Shown here: positions 1 to 5,050 of the stretch, one piece after another
How the letters are laid out: each line of letters begins with the position of its first letter
Position numbering within the stretch: position 1 is the first letter of the stretch
Source of the DNA: Pseudomonadota bacterium
Lineage (GTDB): Bacteria > Pseudomonadota > Gammaproteobacteria > Burkholderiales > Gallionellaceae
Reading direction: 5' to 3'
Assembly (NCBI GenBank): GCA_021783855.1
Contig: JAJXTL010000191.1
Span: 1 to 5,050 of the forward strand
DNA: 5,050 nt
Notes under the pieces: generated by a model
Databases searched by the model: none
Told to the model about the DNA's origin: nothing
Seen by the model: only the letters and a program-made list of their open reading frames with translations
Position numbers and translations under genes: made by a program

Positions 1-108
1 AACAGGTCGCTTCAAACGCAGCGCGACATCAGCAACCGACAAACCAATTGATTGCCTTGCCCAACGCATCACTTCTGGTCGCACCCCAGCAACAGGTTCG
101 CTCTTCAT
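1..108 (-). CDS. N-terminal fragment of an HTH protein, probably ImmA/IrrE family
   Basis: Only the first 36 codons are in the window; the gene continues past the left edge. The peptide starts MKSEPVAGVRPEVMRWARQS and continues IGLSVADVALRLKRP. The pattern 'P-x-V-x-R/K-W-A-R-x-x-x-G-L-S-x-x-x-x-A-x-x-L-K' is, from memory, typical of the N-terminal XRE-like helix-turn-helix of long (about 380 residue) proteins that end in an ImmA/IrrE (DUF955) zinc peptidase domain. That domain is not visible here, so the peptidase part is inference. The ATG at 106-108 is chosen because GGGAG lies about 6 bases upstream. Met14 is an alternative start with weaker support. Upstream on the same strand, the stop of a DUF2130 tail remnant lies only 19 bp away, so the two were probably once co-transcribed. 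The alternative is a plain XRE regulator. Confidence 0.55.
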   Translation of the reverse strand, partial: MKSEPVAGVRPEVMRWARQSIGLSVADVALRLKRPV

Positions 109-127
109 CTCACACTCCCATATCTTT

Positions 128-245
128 CTAGACGGAACTATCGCCTAAAGTAAGCAACTCCAACTCATCTATCTCCAGCAACGACTTCCCGGCGATACCC
201 TGCAAGTCGCCGTACATCCCGACCGTCGCGCTCAGCACGCATTCG
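128..245 (-). pseudogene. Truncated C-terminal remnant of a DUF2130 gene
   Basis: Read on the minus strand, this stretch encodes a C-terminal DUF2130 tail: ATVGMYGDLQGIAGKSL, then LEIDELELLTLGDSSV and a TAG stop at 128-130. It matches the end of the complete DUF2130 gene at 1175-2467. Bases 169-245 align with 1231-1307 at 72/77 identity, and 178-217 are identical to 1240-1279. The frame is the same and has no internal stop. Four of the five differences change the amino acid, which suggests relaxed selection or a different paralogue. Homology stops near 245, where a REP-like palindrome begins, so the gene body is missing and no start codon or RBS is present. After about base 169 the two tails diverge, and each has its own C-terminus. 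The remnant cannot make a functional protein by itself. Confidence 0.78.
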
Positions 246-264
246 CCCTGAGCTTGTTAAAGGG
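242..264. repeat. Degenerate REP-like palindrome half
   Basis: The bases TTCGCCCTGAGCTTGTTAAA followed by GGG resemble a short dispersed intergenic repeat I remember from beta- and gammaproteobacteria (consensus about TTCGCCCTGAGCTTGTCGAA-GGG). The CG of GTCGAA is replaced by TA here, so the copy is degraded. It begins where the DUF2130 remnant loses homology, so it may mark the breakpoint. The family assignment is from memory. Confidence 0.45.
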
Positions 265-291
265 GGATGCATAACAAATTGATTAATATAC

Positions 292-394
292 ATTTAATCC
301 GATCATGGTTCGACAGGCTCTGGTGAAACAACTAAGTTCTGACCAAGCCCGATAAACCCGTGCAAGTCATCACTTAACCACGAACGGATTAAAT
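292..394. repeat. Imperfect 19-bp inverted repeat, probably an interrupted REP element
   Basis: Bases 292-310 (ATTTAATCCGATCATGGTT) and 376-394 (AACCACGAACGGATTAAAT) are inverted copies matching at 17 of 19 positions. Within them, GGTTCGACAGGCTC at 307-320 and ACCACGAACGG at 377-387 look like the two parts of a known type of palindromic repeat (about GGTTCGACAGGCTC-ACCACGAACGG) separated by 56 bp of unrelated sequence. The whole strip 246-421 has no convincing ORF on either strand. Besides this repeat, the one at 242-264 and an AT-rich tract at 275-298, I see nothing in it. No T-run follows any hairpin, so it is not an obvious terminator for the antitoxin gene that ends at 422. Confidence 0.5.
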
Positions 395-421
395 CAGCGC
401 TTTATCAGCTTAGTCCGATTC

Positions 422-739
422 CTATTCGTTTACCACAAACGCCGCCTGAATATCGCGCGTTGTTGCTCCGCTGGCGATAAGCGCACGCACGATCAAATCG
501 AGCGAAACCGAAGAATCGCCGGCTTCAATTTTAGCTATGCGCGACTGGCTCGATTTCATACGTTGCGCAAGGTCAATTTGCGAGAGTTTGCGTTTGAGGC
601 GTGATTCTTTTACAGCGCTGATCAGCGAGAGCTTGAGTGCAACGAGCCGCGCTTCTTCATCGCTTAATTGCAGAAAATCCTCTGCGTTGCCGACTTTCCA
701 GCCAGCCGCCTGGAGGCGCTCTAATTTATCAGTCTTCAT
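422..739 (-). CDS. XRE-family antitoxin (HigA-like) of a type II toxin-antitoxin module
   Basis: A 105-residue cytoplasmic DNA-binding protein. Residues 1-40 form a helical leader containing FLQLSDEEARLVALKL. Residues 41-90 are a lambda-Cro/XRE helix-turn-helix with the recognition region LSQIDLAQRMKSSQSRIAKI at 52-71, then EAGDSSVSLDLIVRAL, the usual XRE ending. Such proteins bind and neutralise a RelE/HigB-type mRNA interferase and repress their own operon. The ATG at 737-739 is supported by AAGGA eight bases upstream. The gene follows the toxin gene with a 16-bp gap, the toxin-first order of HigBA systems. Its partner is frameshifted, so it is probably an orphan antitoxin or regulator. Length, domain and codon use look normal. 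The family call is secure; neutralising activity is inferred. Confidence 0.87.
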   Translation of the reverse strand: MKTDKLERLQAAGWKVGNAEDFLQLSDEEARLVALKLSLISAVKESRLKRKLSQIDLAQRMKSSQSRIAKIEAGDSSVSLDLIVRALIASGATTRDIQAAFVVNE

Positions 740-755
740 GACATTTATCCTTGTG

Positions 756-1083
756 CTAAATTGAGTTGTAGTGCTTCAATCTCGCCTTGCAAACGTCAAT
801 GACCGTCTGGGGCGTTTGGCTGGTGGTTTTTGCAAACACGTCAAGAATCACAATGGCTACCGTATCAACGTAATACACAATGCGCCATGTGCGATTGGCG
901 TCGTTTATACGTAATTCATGACAACCGCGACCGATACCGGACATTGGTCTGTGGCAGCGATATGTTGATGCCTTCTTGCAGCTGTCGTAATAAAACGCCC
1001 GCTTCTACTCTTGCCTCAGCAGAAAAAGGTGGCGTTTTGACTTCGCCATGCAGCCATACCAGCGGTTTACGCGGCTTGCTCAT
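756..1083 (-). pseudogene. Frameshifted RelE/HigB-type toxin (phage Gp49-like, DUF891)
   Basis: Two overlapping minus-strand frames together make one toxin of about 108 residues. The first starts at the ATG at 1081-1083 (MSKPRKPLVWLHGEVKTPPF), runs through EARVEAGVLLRQLQEG to SLPQT, then reads out of frame to a stop at 916. The second frame resumes at ATG 942-944 with MSGIGRGCHELRIND, then NRTWRIVYYVD, AIVILDVFAKTTSQTP and a C-terminal helix ending at the TAG at 756-758. These blocks match the Gp49/HigB mRNA interferase family, which cuts mRNA on the ribosome. Against the remembered family pattern SLPxSRPM, the junction near 945-950 lacks about 5 bp, enough to lose one to two residues and shift the frame. 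The CHELRI and WRIVY segments expected to form the active site are present but out of frame with the N-terminus. A sequencing error is possible. Confidence 0.85.
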
Positions 1084-1090
1084 GCGATAA

Positions 1091-1119
1091 ATTTTATGTC
1101 GAAATTGACATATGCGCAA
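1091..1119 (-). promoter_or_regulatory. Putative sigma-70 promoter of the toxin-antitoxin operon
   Basis: On the minus strand, TTGCGC (1114-1119) and TAAAAT (1091-1096) are separated by exactly 17 bp. They match the -35 consensus TTGACA at 4/6 and the -10 consensus TATAAT at 5/6. Only seven bases separate the -10 hexamer from the toxin ATG at 1081-1083, so transcription would start at or next to the start codon. There is no Shine-Dalgarno sequence in front of that ATG, which fits a leaderless mRNA. No experimental support; the assignment is by pattern. Confidence 0.5.
1095..1112. promoter_or_regulatory. Putative antitoxin operator (6-bp inverted repeat)
   Basis: TATGTC and GACATA form perfect 6-bp inverted arms around a 6-bp spacer. 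The site fills most of the -35/-10 spacer and overlaps the -10 hexamer. An 18-bp dyad inside the promoter is the usual arrangement for autorepression by a dimeric XRE antitoxin, so the product of the gene at 422-739 is the natural candidate binder. Binding is inferred. Confidence 0.45.
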
Positions 1120-1174
1120 GGCGTCTGTACATAGGCGACGGTCTTATCATTTTTGTTGCCGATGCCTGTTGCCA

Positions 1175-2467
1175 TCATTCCGCCACATTGTTTGCAACTG
1201 GCGCATCCAATGCTTGAAGGCTTAACCCCTCTATCTCCTGCAACGACTTCCCGGCGATACCCTGCAAGTCGCCGTACATGCCGACCGTCGCGCCCATCAC
1301 GCGTTCGATCTGTTCCTGGCGCTTGGCCCACTGTTTCATGATGACCTTACGCTCCTTGTCCAAATCTTCCTGCATGGTGGAAAACGCTTCGACGATGGCC
1401 TCGACGCGCTGTTTAAAGCGCGGGCCGGTGAGGTATTGGTAGACCATTTCGGTTTTGCTTTGCTGGCCTTCGGATGACTGGCGAGCCAGCGCAAGTTCCA
1501 GCAATGACTGGCGCAAAATCATCGCAACGGGCAAGGCGGCACGCGGATGCGTCACCCAGACACCCTCCAGCAACTCGAAGGTTTCTACGCCTTTGGGCAA
1601 GACCTGAGTGACGATCACCGCGATTTCCGCCTTGGCGGCGCGCTGATCCTCGCGCAGCTTGGATAGCCAGCCATCGCTCCAGCTTTTGGTGCGTTTGGAT
1701 TCCCACAGGATCGTGCCGCCCGGTTGCCCGCCCGGGTTGCGCACCCGATGCAGCGCATCGCCGCCGAATTCACCCTTGGGCACGGGTTCGATGAGATCAA
1801 AAGGAAATTTGCTGCGCAACAGATTTTCCAGTTCCAGTTCCTGCACTTCGCCCTGCAATTGTTGCGAGCCCTGTTCTGCGCGGCGCTTGAGGTCTTCGAT
1901 CTGTTTCTGCATCGCGGCGATGGTCTGCTCCTTCTCCATCACCTTGAGCCGCTGTTCGTCCTCGGCTTCCTTTTTGGCGAGAGAACGAACCTCGTTTAAT
2001 CCGACCTGCACGCGCTTTTCTACCGTGAGTTCCAGTTCGCGCTTTTCGTCATCGAGTGCGCGCTGCTTCTTGATGAGATCGGCTTGCGCCTTCTGCGCCT
2101 CGGCCAGCTTCTCGTCGCGGGATTTCAGCACCTCCTGCAAGTCGGTCAGTTCACGCGCCTTGTTTTCCAGCTCAGCGGCGCTTGCCAGCTTGGCCTTCTT
2201 CGATTCCTCGGCAATGACACGGGCGCGCTCTGCCTTCAGCTGCGCTGCAACCTGATCCGCCACCTGATCGTCGAGCTTGCGCTGGTCGTCTGCAAGCTGT
2301 TTTTCCTTGTCGCGCATCGATTGTTCACGCTGCGCAATGTCGCTGTCCTTTTGCGCCAGTTGCTGCTCGAACTGTTTGCGGGTCGCGGCGATCAGCGGCG
2401 CTGCAAGCGATTCGTTGAGTTTGATTTCAGTCTTGCAGTTCGGACAGGTAATCGTAGGCTCAGTCAT
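1175..2467 (-). CDS. DUF2130 domain protein: zinc knuckle, coiled coil, putative PD-(D/E)XK nuclease-like domain
   Basis: A complete 430-residue protein of uncharacterised family DUF2130, of about the usual length. Residues 5-17 hold a CPNC knuckle (Cys8, Cys11). Residues 30-215 are a long charged, Gln/Glu/Lys/Ala-rich coiled coil. Residues 216-420 are the conserved domain: FPFDLIEPVPKGEFGGDALH, ILWESKRTKSWSDGWL, AEIAVIVTQVLP, then VGMYGDLQGIAGKSLQEIEG. Asp237, Glu256 and Lys258 (GGD and W-E-S-K) have the spacing of a D...ExK catalytic core, so a restriction-endonuclease-like fold is plausible; this is inference, and the function is unknown. There is no signal peptide or membrane segment, so it is expected in the cytoplasm. 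The ATG at 2465-2467 has AAGGA seven bases upstream. The gene stands apart from lolA by a 330-bp gap with repeats. Its last 77 coding-side bases before 1231 recur at 169-245. Confidence 0.95.
   Translation of the reverse strand: MTEPTITCPNCKTEIKLNESLAAPLIAATRKQFEQQLAQKDSDIAQREQSMRDKEKQLADDQRKLDDQVADQVAAQLKAERARVIAEESKKAKLASAAELENKARELTDLQEVLKSRDEKLAEAQKAQADLIKKQRALDDEKRELELTVEKRVQVGLNEVRSLAKKEAEDEQRLKVMEKEQTIAAMQKQIEDLKRRAEQGSQQLQGEVQELELENLLRSKFPFDLIEPVPKGEFGGDALHRVRNPGGQPGGTILWESKRTKSWSDGWLSKLREDQRAAKAEIAVIVTQVLPKGVETFELLEGVWVTHPRAALPVAMILRQSLLELALARQSSEGQQSKTEMVYQYLTGPRFKQRVEAIVEAFSTMQEDLDKERKVIMKQWAKRQEQIERVMGATVGMYGDLQGIAGKSLQEIEGLSLQALDAPVANNVAE
1231..1307. repeat. Direct repeat copy inside the 3' end of the DUF2130 gene
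   Basis: This segment matches 169-245 in the same orientation at 72/77 positions with a constant offset of 1062 bp. The mismatched positions in the left copy are 177, 218, 232, 235 and 241. The two copies bracket the toxin-antitoxin module. Both are in the DUF2130 reading frame, so this is a duplicated gene end rather than a random repeat. Confidence 0.85.
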
Positions 2468-2484
2468 CTCATTATCCTTTTTGA

Positions 2485-2538
2485 ATCTCTAACCGAGATG
2501 GCGCAAGCGTCATCCCTAAGCATGAAAGTGCTTGCGCC
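2485..2538 (-). other. Two adjacent stem-loops in the DUF2130 leader
   Basis: Bases 2485-2499 form a perfect 5-bp stem with a 5-base loop (ATCTC...GAGAT). Bases 2500-2508 (GGCGCAAGC) and 2530-2538 (GCTTGCGCC) form a perfect 9-bp stem around 21 bases. The first stem begins 18 bases upstream of the DUF2130 start codon, next to its ribosome binding site. Neither stem is followed by a T-run on either strand, so a simple intrinsic terminator is unlikely. They could influence mRNA stability or translation, or be repeat debris. Confidence 0.45.
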
Positions 2539-2558
2539 GGTCGGCACCCTCATCCCAT

Positions 2559-2579
2559 CCTTCCCCCGGCGGGGGAAGG
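2559..2579. repeat. GC-rich REP-like palindrome
   Basis: CCTTCCCCC and GGGGGAAGG are perfect 9-bp inverted arms around GGC, preceded by CCCTCATCCCA. The layout 'CCCTCATCC...CCTTCnCCC-GGGnGAAGG' resembles short dispersed intergenic palindromes I remember from many Proteobacteria. It is followed by TAAAAAC on the plus strand and lacks a T-run on either side, so it is not a canonical terminator. Confidence 0.55.
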
Positions 2580-2628
2580 TAAAAACGAATCGCTACGCGA
2601 ATTTCACGTTAACAAGGCAAGCGCTTTG

Positions 2629-2757
2629 CTAGGAGCCTGTCGGACTTGTCTTGTAACTCATGGATTCCATTAATGTGCGTATAAATTAATAAAATATTTA
2701 ATTGTTAAAAATCAATAGGTTGCATAGAGTAAAAATTGAAGTCCGACAGTCTGCTAG
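2629..2757. mobile_element. MITE-like element, 121 bp, with CTAG target duplication
   Basis: Left end GAGCCTGTCGGACTT (2633-2647) and right end AAGTCCGACAGTCTG (2739-2753) are 15-bp inverted repeats matching at 13/15, with the inner 11 bp perfect. Both ends are bordered by CTAG (2629-2632 and 2754-2757), a clean 4-bp target duplication. The 91-bp interior is AT-rich and has no plausible ORF, so the element must be mobilised in trans. A 4-bp CTAG-type target is known for parts of the IS5 family and would also suit IS1182-like elements; I cannot name the parent. It lies between the 3' end of lolA and the DUF2130 gene, where conserved gene order breaks. Relaxed ends are a sign of some age, but the duplication is intact. 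Confidence 0.72.
2710..2722 (+). promoter_or_regulatory. Candidate IHF-binding site inside the MITE
   Basis: AATCAATAGGTTG fits the IHF core consensus WATCAANNNNTTR at every specified position and lies beside an AT-rich tract (2685-2710), as strong IHF sites often do. Short consensus matches arise by chance in AT-rich DNA, so this is only a candidate. IHF sites are known in several insertion sequences and REP-type elements. Confidence 0.3.
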
Positions 2758-2797
2758 CGGCGACGTAACGATCGAATAAGGTGTTATCAAATACTAT

Positions 2798-3412
2798 TCA
2801 GTCGCTGACAACATCGGCACCCTCAGGCGGGGTGAATTTGAACTGCCCGGCCGCCAGTTTGGGGTTGGCCTGCATGCCGGAAAAACGCAATACGGTTTTG
2901 TGACCGAAGGCATCGTTGAGTTCCATGACAACAAGGCCAGCCTTGGCATCGAAAGCCATGTATACGGCGGAAAAGCTGCTATCCGATCCTTTGGGCGTGG
3001 CCTGCAGCCAGTCCAGTCCGTCGCGATTGCCGTTTTCCTTCAGCGTAAAGCCGCGCTCGATCTCATTGCTGCCCGCAAGCAACGCGGCCGGGCTGCTGCC
3101 CAGCGCTGCATCGAGCTTCTTGACGGACACCTGATTCAGATCCTTGTCGTAAAGCCAGAATTTCGCGCCATCGCCTACGATGATCTGTTCATACGGCTTC
3201 TGGTAAGTCCAGCGGAACTTGCCCGGACGCTGGAACTGCATCACGCCGGATGCGCTCTGGATACGTTTACCGTTCTGATCCAGCACCTCCTGAGTAAAAT
3301 TCGCCTGCGCGGAATGCGTCGCCGCGATAAAAGTTTTCAGCTTTTCGATTGCACCGGCCTGGGCGTAAAAGGGCATCGAGAGCAACATGACTACTGCAAA
3401 AACATATTTCAT
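2798..3412 (-). CDS. lolA: Outer-membrane lipoprotein carrier protein LolA
   Basis: A periplasmic chaperone that receives lipoproteins released from the inner membrane by LolCDE and passes them to the outer-membrane receptor LolB. The 204-residue product has the length usual for LolA. Residues 1-19 are a Sec signal peptide (MKYVFAVVMLLSMPFYAQA) with likely cleavage after AQA. The mature part shows ANFTQEVLD (37-45), the lipoprotein-handling motif QRPGKFRWTY (61-70, with Arg62 likely equivalent to E. coli Arg43), the IIVGDGAKFWLYDKDLNQV strand pair (77-95) and the C-terminal FKFTPPEGADV (191-201). The ATG at 3410-3412 was chosen over an in-frame ATG at 3457 because AAGGA lies five bases upstream and the protein then begins directly with the signal peptide; the earlier start would overlap ftsK. 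It lies 41 bp after ftsK and is probably co-transcribed with it. No clear terminator follows. Confidence 0.96.
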   Translation of the reverse strand: MKYVFAVVMLLSMPFYAQAGAIEKLKTFIAATHSAQANFTQEVLDQNGKRIQSASGVMQFQRPGKFRWTYQKPYEQIIVGDGAKFWLYDKDLNQVSVKKLDAALGSSPAALLAGSNEIERGFTLKENGNRDGLDWLQATPKGSDSSFSAVYMAFDAKAGLVVMELNDAFGHKTVLRFSGMQANPKLAAGQFKFTPPEGADVVSD

Positions 3413-3453
3413 TACTGTCCTTTGTATAAACGGGGGCAATCCTCGATCCTGCT

Positions 3454-5050
3454 TCATTCCTGTCTTGCAGGTGCGATCACTTCGCGATTGCCGTTGCTCT
3501 GCATTGCAGAAACGATACCGGCGGCTTCCATCTGTTCGACCAGCCGCGCGGCGCGGTTATACCCGATGCGCAGATTTCGCTGCACCAGCGATATCGACGC
3601 ACGGCGCGATTTGACCACGATGTCCACCGCCTGATCGTACAGAGGATCGGCTTCCGCATCCAGCGTCGGCCCGCCATCTCCACTACTGTCACCCGAATCT
3701 TCCAGCGAATTGAGCACACCGTCTATGTACTGCGGTTCACCATGTTCCTTCAGATACTCCGTGATGCGATGCACTTCCTGATCCGAGACGAATGCGCCGT
3801 GCACCCGCTGCGGATAGCCGGTGCCGGGCGGCAGATACAGCATATCGCCCTGACCCAGCAAAGCCTCCGCCCCCATCTGATCGAGGATGGTGCGCGAATC
3901 TATCTTGGAGGACACCTGAAACGCCACACGCGTCGGCACGTTGGCTTTTATCAGCCCCGTGATCACATCCACCGACGGGCGCTGGGTCGCCAGCACCAGA
4001 TGGATGCCCGAGGCGCGCGCCTTCTGCGCCAGACGAGCGATCAGTTCTTCGATCTTCTTGCCGACCACCATCATCAGATCGGCCAGTTCATCGATGAACA
4101 CCACGATCAGCGGCAACTCTTCGAGCGCTTCCGGATCGTCCGGCGTAAGCGAAAACGGATTGGTCAGCGGCTTGTCCGCCTTGATGGCTTCGCGCAGCTT
4201 CTGGTTGTAGCCTGCGATATTGCGCACGCCCAGCGCCGACATCAGCCGGTAACGCTTGTCCATTTCCTGCACGCACCAGTTAAGACCTGAAGCGGCCTGA
4301 CGCATATCGGTTACCACCGGGCACAGCAGATGCGGAATGCCCTCATACACCGACAACTCCAGCATCTTGGGATCGATCAGCAACATGCGCACCTGTTGCG
4401 GCGTGGCCTTGTAAAGTATGCTGAGTATCATGGCGTTGATCCCCACCGACTTGCCGGAACCCGTGGTACCCGCCACCAGCACATGCGGCATCTTTGCAAG
4501 GTCGGCCACCACCGGCTTGCCGGAAATATCCTTGCCCATCGCCATGGTCAGCATGGAATGCATGTCGGCATACACCTGCGAGCTCAGAATTTCGGACAGC
4601 TGTACCATCTGACGACGTGCATTGGGCAACTCCAGCGCCATGTAGGTTTTTCCAGGAATGGTTTCGACCAGACGGATGCTCACCACCGACAGCGCGCGTG
4701 CCAGATCGCGTACCAGATTGGTGATCTGGCTGCCCTTCACGCCGACCGCCGGTTCGATCTCGTAGCGTGTGATCACCGGCCCCGGATAGGCGGCCACCAC
4801 TTTGACTTCCACACCGAAGTCTTTCAGTTTCCGTTCAATCAGACGTGAGGTGAACTCCAACATGTCGGCAGATACGGTCTCTACCTGATGTGTCGCCGGA
4901 TCAAGCAGATGCAACGGCGGCAGAGGGGAGTCCGGCATATCGTCGAACAGCGTGATCTGCTTTTCCTCGGCAACACGCGCCGACTTGACCACTTCCGCGA
5001 CCGGCATCTCAATGTGTATCGGCTGATGCACCTCGACGCGCTTCTTCTCC
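3454..5050 (-). CDS. ftsK: DNA translocase FtsK, C-terminal part (5' end outside the window)
   Basis: A septal double-stranded DNA pump that clears the chromosome dimer region at division and activates XerCD recombination at dif. The frame is open to the right edge. Counting from the GTG codon at 5029-5031 (internal, not the start), residues 25-180 hold the end of the linker and the alpha domain ([26 protein letters not shown]). The beta motor has Walker A GTTGSGKS at 188-195, Walker [13 protein letters not shown] at 308-319 and the ATQRPS motif at 348-353. Residues 460-525 form the gamma winged helix ([20 protein letters not shown]), which reads KOPS sequences and contacts XerD. All motor motifs are intact. 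The membrane domain lies beyond the window. The TGA at 3454-3456 is followed after 41 bp by lolA, a conserved pairing in Proteobacteria. Confidence 0.98.
   Translation of the reverse strand, partial: EKKRVEVHQPIHIEMPVAEVVKSARVAEEKQITLFDDMPDSPLPPLHLLDPATHQVETVSADMLEFTSRLIERKLKDFGVEVKVVAAYPGPVITRYEIEPAVGVKGSQITNLVRDLARALSVVSIRLVETIPGKTYMALELPNARRQMVQLSEILSSQVYADMHSMLTMAMGKDISGKPVVADLAKMPHVLVAGTTGSGKSVGINAMILSILYKATPQQVRMLLIDPKMLELSVYEGIPHLLCPVVTDMRQAASGLNWCVQEMDKRYRLMSALGVRNIAGYNQKLREAIKADKPLTNPFSLTPDDPEALEELPLIVVFIDELADLMMVVGKKIEELIARLAQKARASGIHLVLATQRPSVDVITGLIKANVPTRVAFQVSSKIDSRTILDQMGAEALLGQGDMLYLPPGTGYPQRVHGAFVSDQEVHRITEYLKEHGEPQYIDGVLNSLEDSGDSSGDGGPTLDAEADPLYDQAVDIVVKSRRASISLVQRNLRIGYNRAARLVEQMEAAGIVSAMQSNGNREVIAPARQE

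Noticed and set aside
940..965. Programmed ribosomal frameshift in the toxin gene
   Set aside because: No slippery heptamer or shift-prone stop is visible at the junction, and the sequence is short by one to two residues compared with the family, which points to a deletion.
1122..1140. Further partial DUF2130-tail repeat (GTACATAGGCGACGGTC resembles GTACATGCCGACCGTC)
   Set aside because: The match is short and interrupted, and it does not extend on either side; most likely chance.
2559..2579. Intrinsic terminator for lolA or the DUF2130 region
   Set aside because: The stem is strong, but no T-run follows on either strand; a REP-like repeat is a better reading.
1659..2632. Long plus-strand open frames (1659-2255, 2084-2632) opposite the DUF2130 gene
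   Set aside because: They are antisense shadows of a strongly conserved coiled-coil gene, with compositions rich in Ser/Arg/Cys or Leu and no recognisable domain or RBS.
2648..2738. Outward promoter in the AT-rich interior of the MITE driving the DUF2130 gene
   Set aside because: Several AT-rich hexamers can be paired on the minus strand, but none gives both a good -35 and a good -10 at normal spacing.
2900..3634. Plus-strand frame of 244 codons across lolA and the end of ftsK
   Set aside because: It spans two well-supported genes on the other strand, has no family resemblance, and has no convincing RBS.
3742..4848. Plus-strand open frames opposite ftsK (3742-4290, 4330-4848)
   Set aside because: Rich in His, Arg and Gln as expected from the reverse complement of a GC-rich gene. 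The opposite strand has intact FtsK motifs throughout.

Overview
The window looks like chromosomal DNA of a betaproteobacterium, most likely from the Nitrosomonadales/Gallionellaceae area. This rests on the ftsK-lolA pair, the style of the LolA sequence, moderate GC content, and short intergenic palindromes of kinds I remember from that group. The taxon is inferred from recall, not from a search. Every convincing gene lies on the minus strand, so transcription runs from the right end of the window to the left.

The right part (2798-5050) is conserved core genome. It holds the C-terminal two thirds of the DNA translocase FtsK (5' end outside the window) and, 41 bp downstream, the periplasmic lipoprotein chaperone LolA. 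Below lolA the usual neighbour (rarA in many proteobacteria) is absent. A 330-bp gene-free stretch (2468-2797) holds instead a 121-bp MITE-like element with 15-bp inverted ends and a CTAG target duplication, a GC-rich REP-like palindrome, and two further stem-loops in the leader of the next gene.

The left part (1-2467) is accessory. It contains a full-length DUF2130 protein (zinc knuckle, long coiled coil, C-terminal domain with a D...ExK signature that suggests a PD-(D/E)XK nuclease fold). A toxin-antitoxin module of the RelE/HigB plus XRE antitoxin type follows. Its toxin is broken by a frameshift, while the antitoxin and the putative promoter/operator are intact. Further left is a gene-free strip of degraded palindromic repeats and a second, truncated copy of the DUF2130 3' end. 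The start of an HTH protein that resembles the N-terminus of ImmA/IrrE-family proteins runs off the left edge.

The main structural observation is that the toxin-antitoxin module sits between two direct copies of the DUF2130 3' end (72/77 identical, 1062 bp apart, same strand and reading frame). The distal copy ends 19 bp before the ImmA/IrrE-like gene. This suggests an original DUF2130-ImmA/IrrE gene pair that was split when a unit of about 1.06 kb entered at, or duplicated, the 3' end of the DUF2130 gene. I saw no CRISPR array, tRNA, rRNA or riboswitch.
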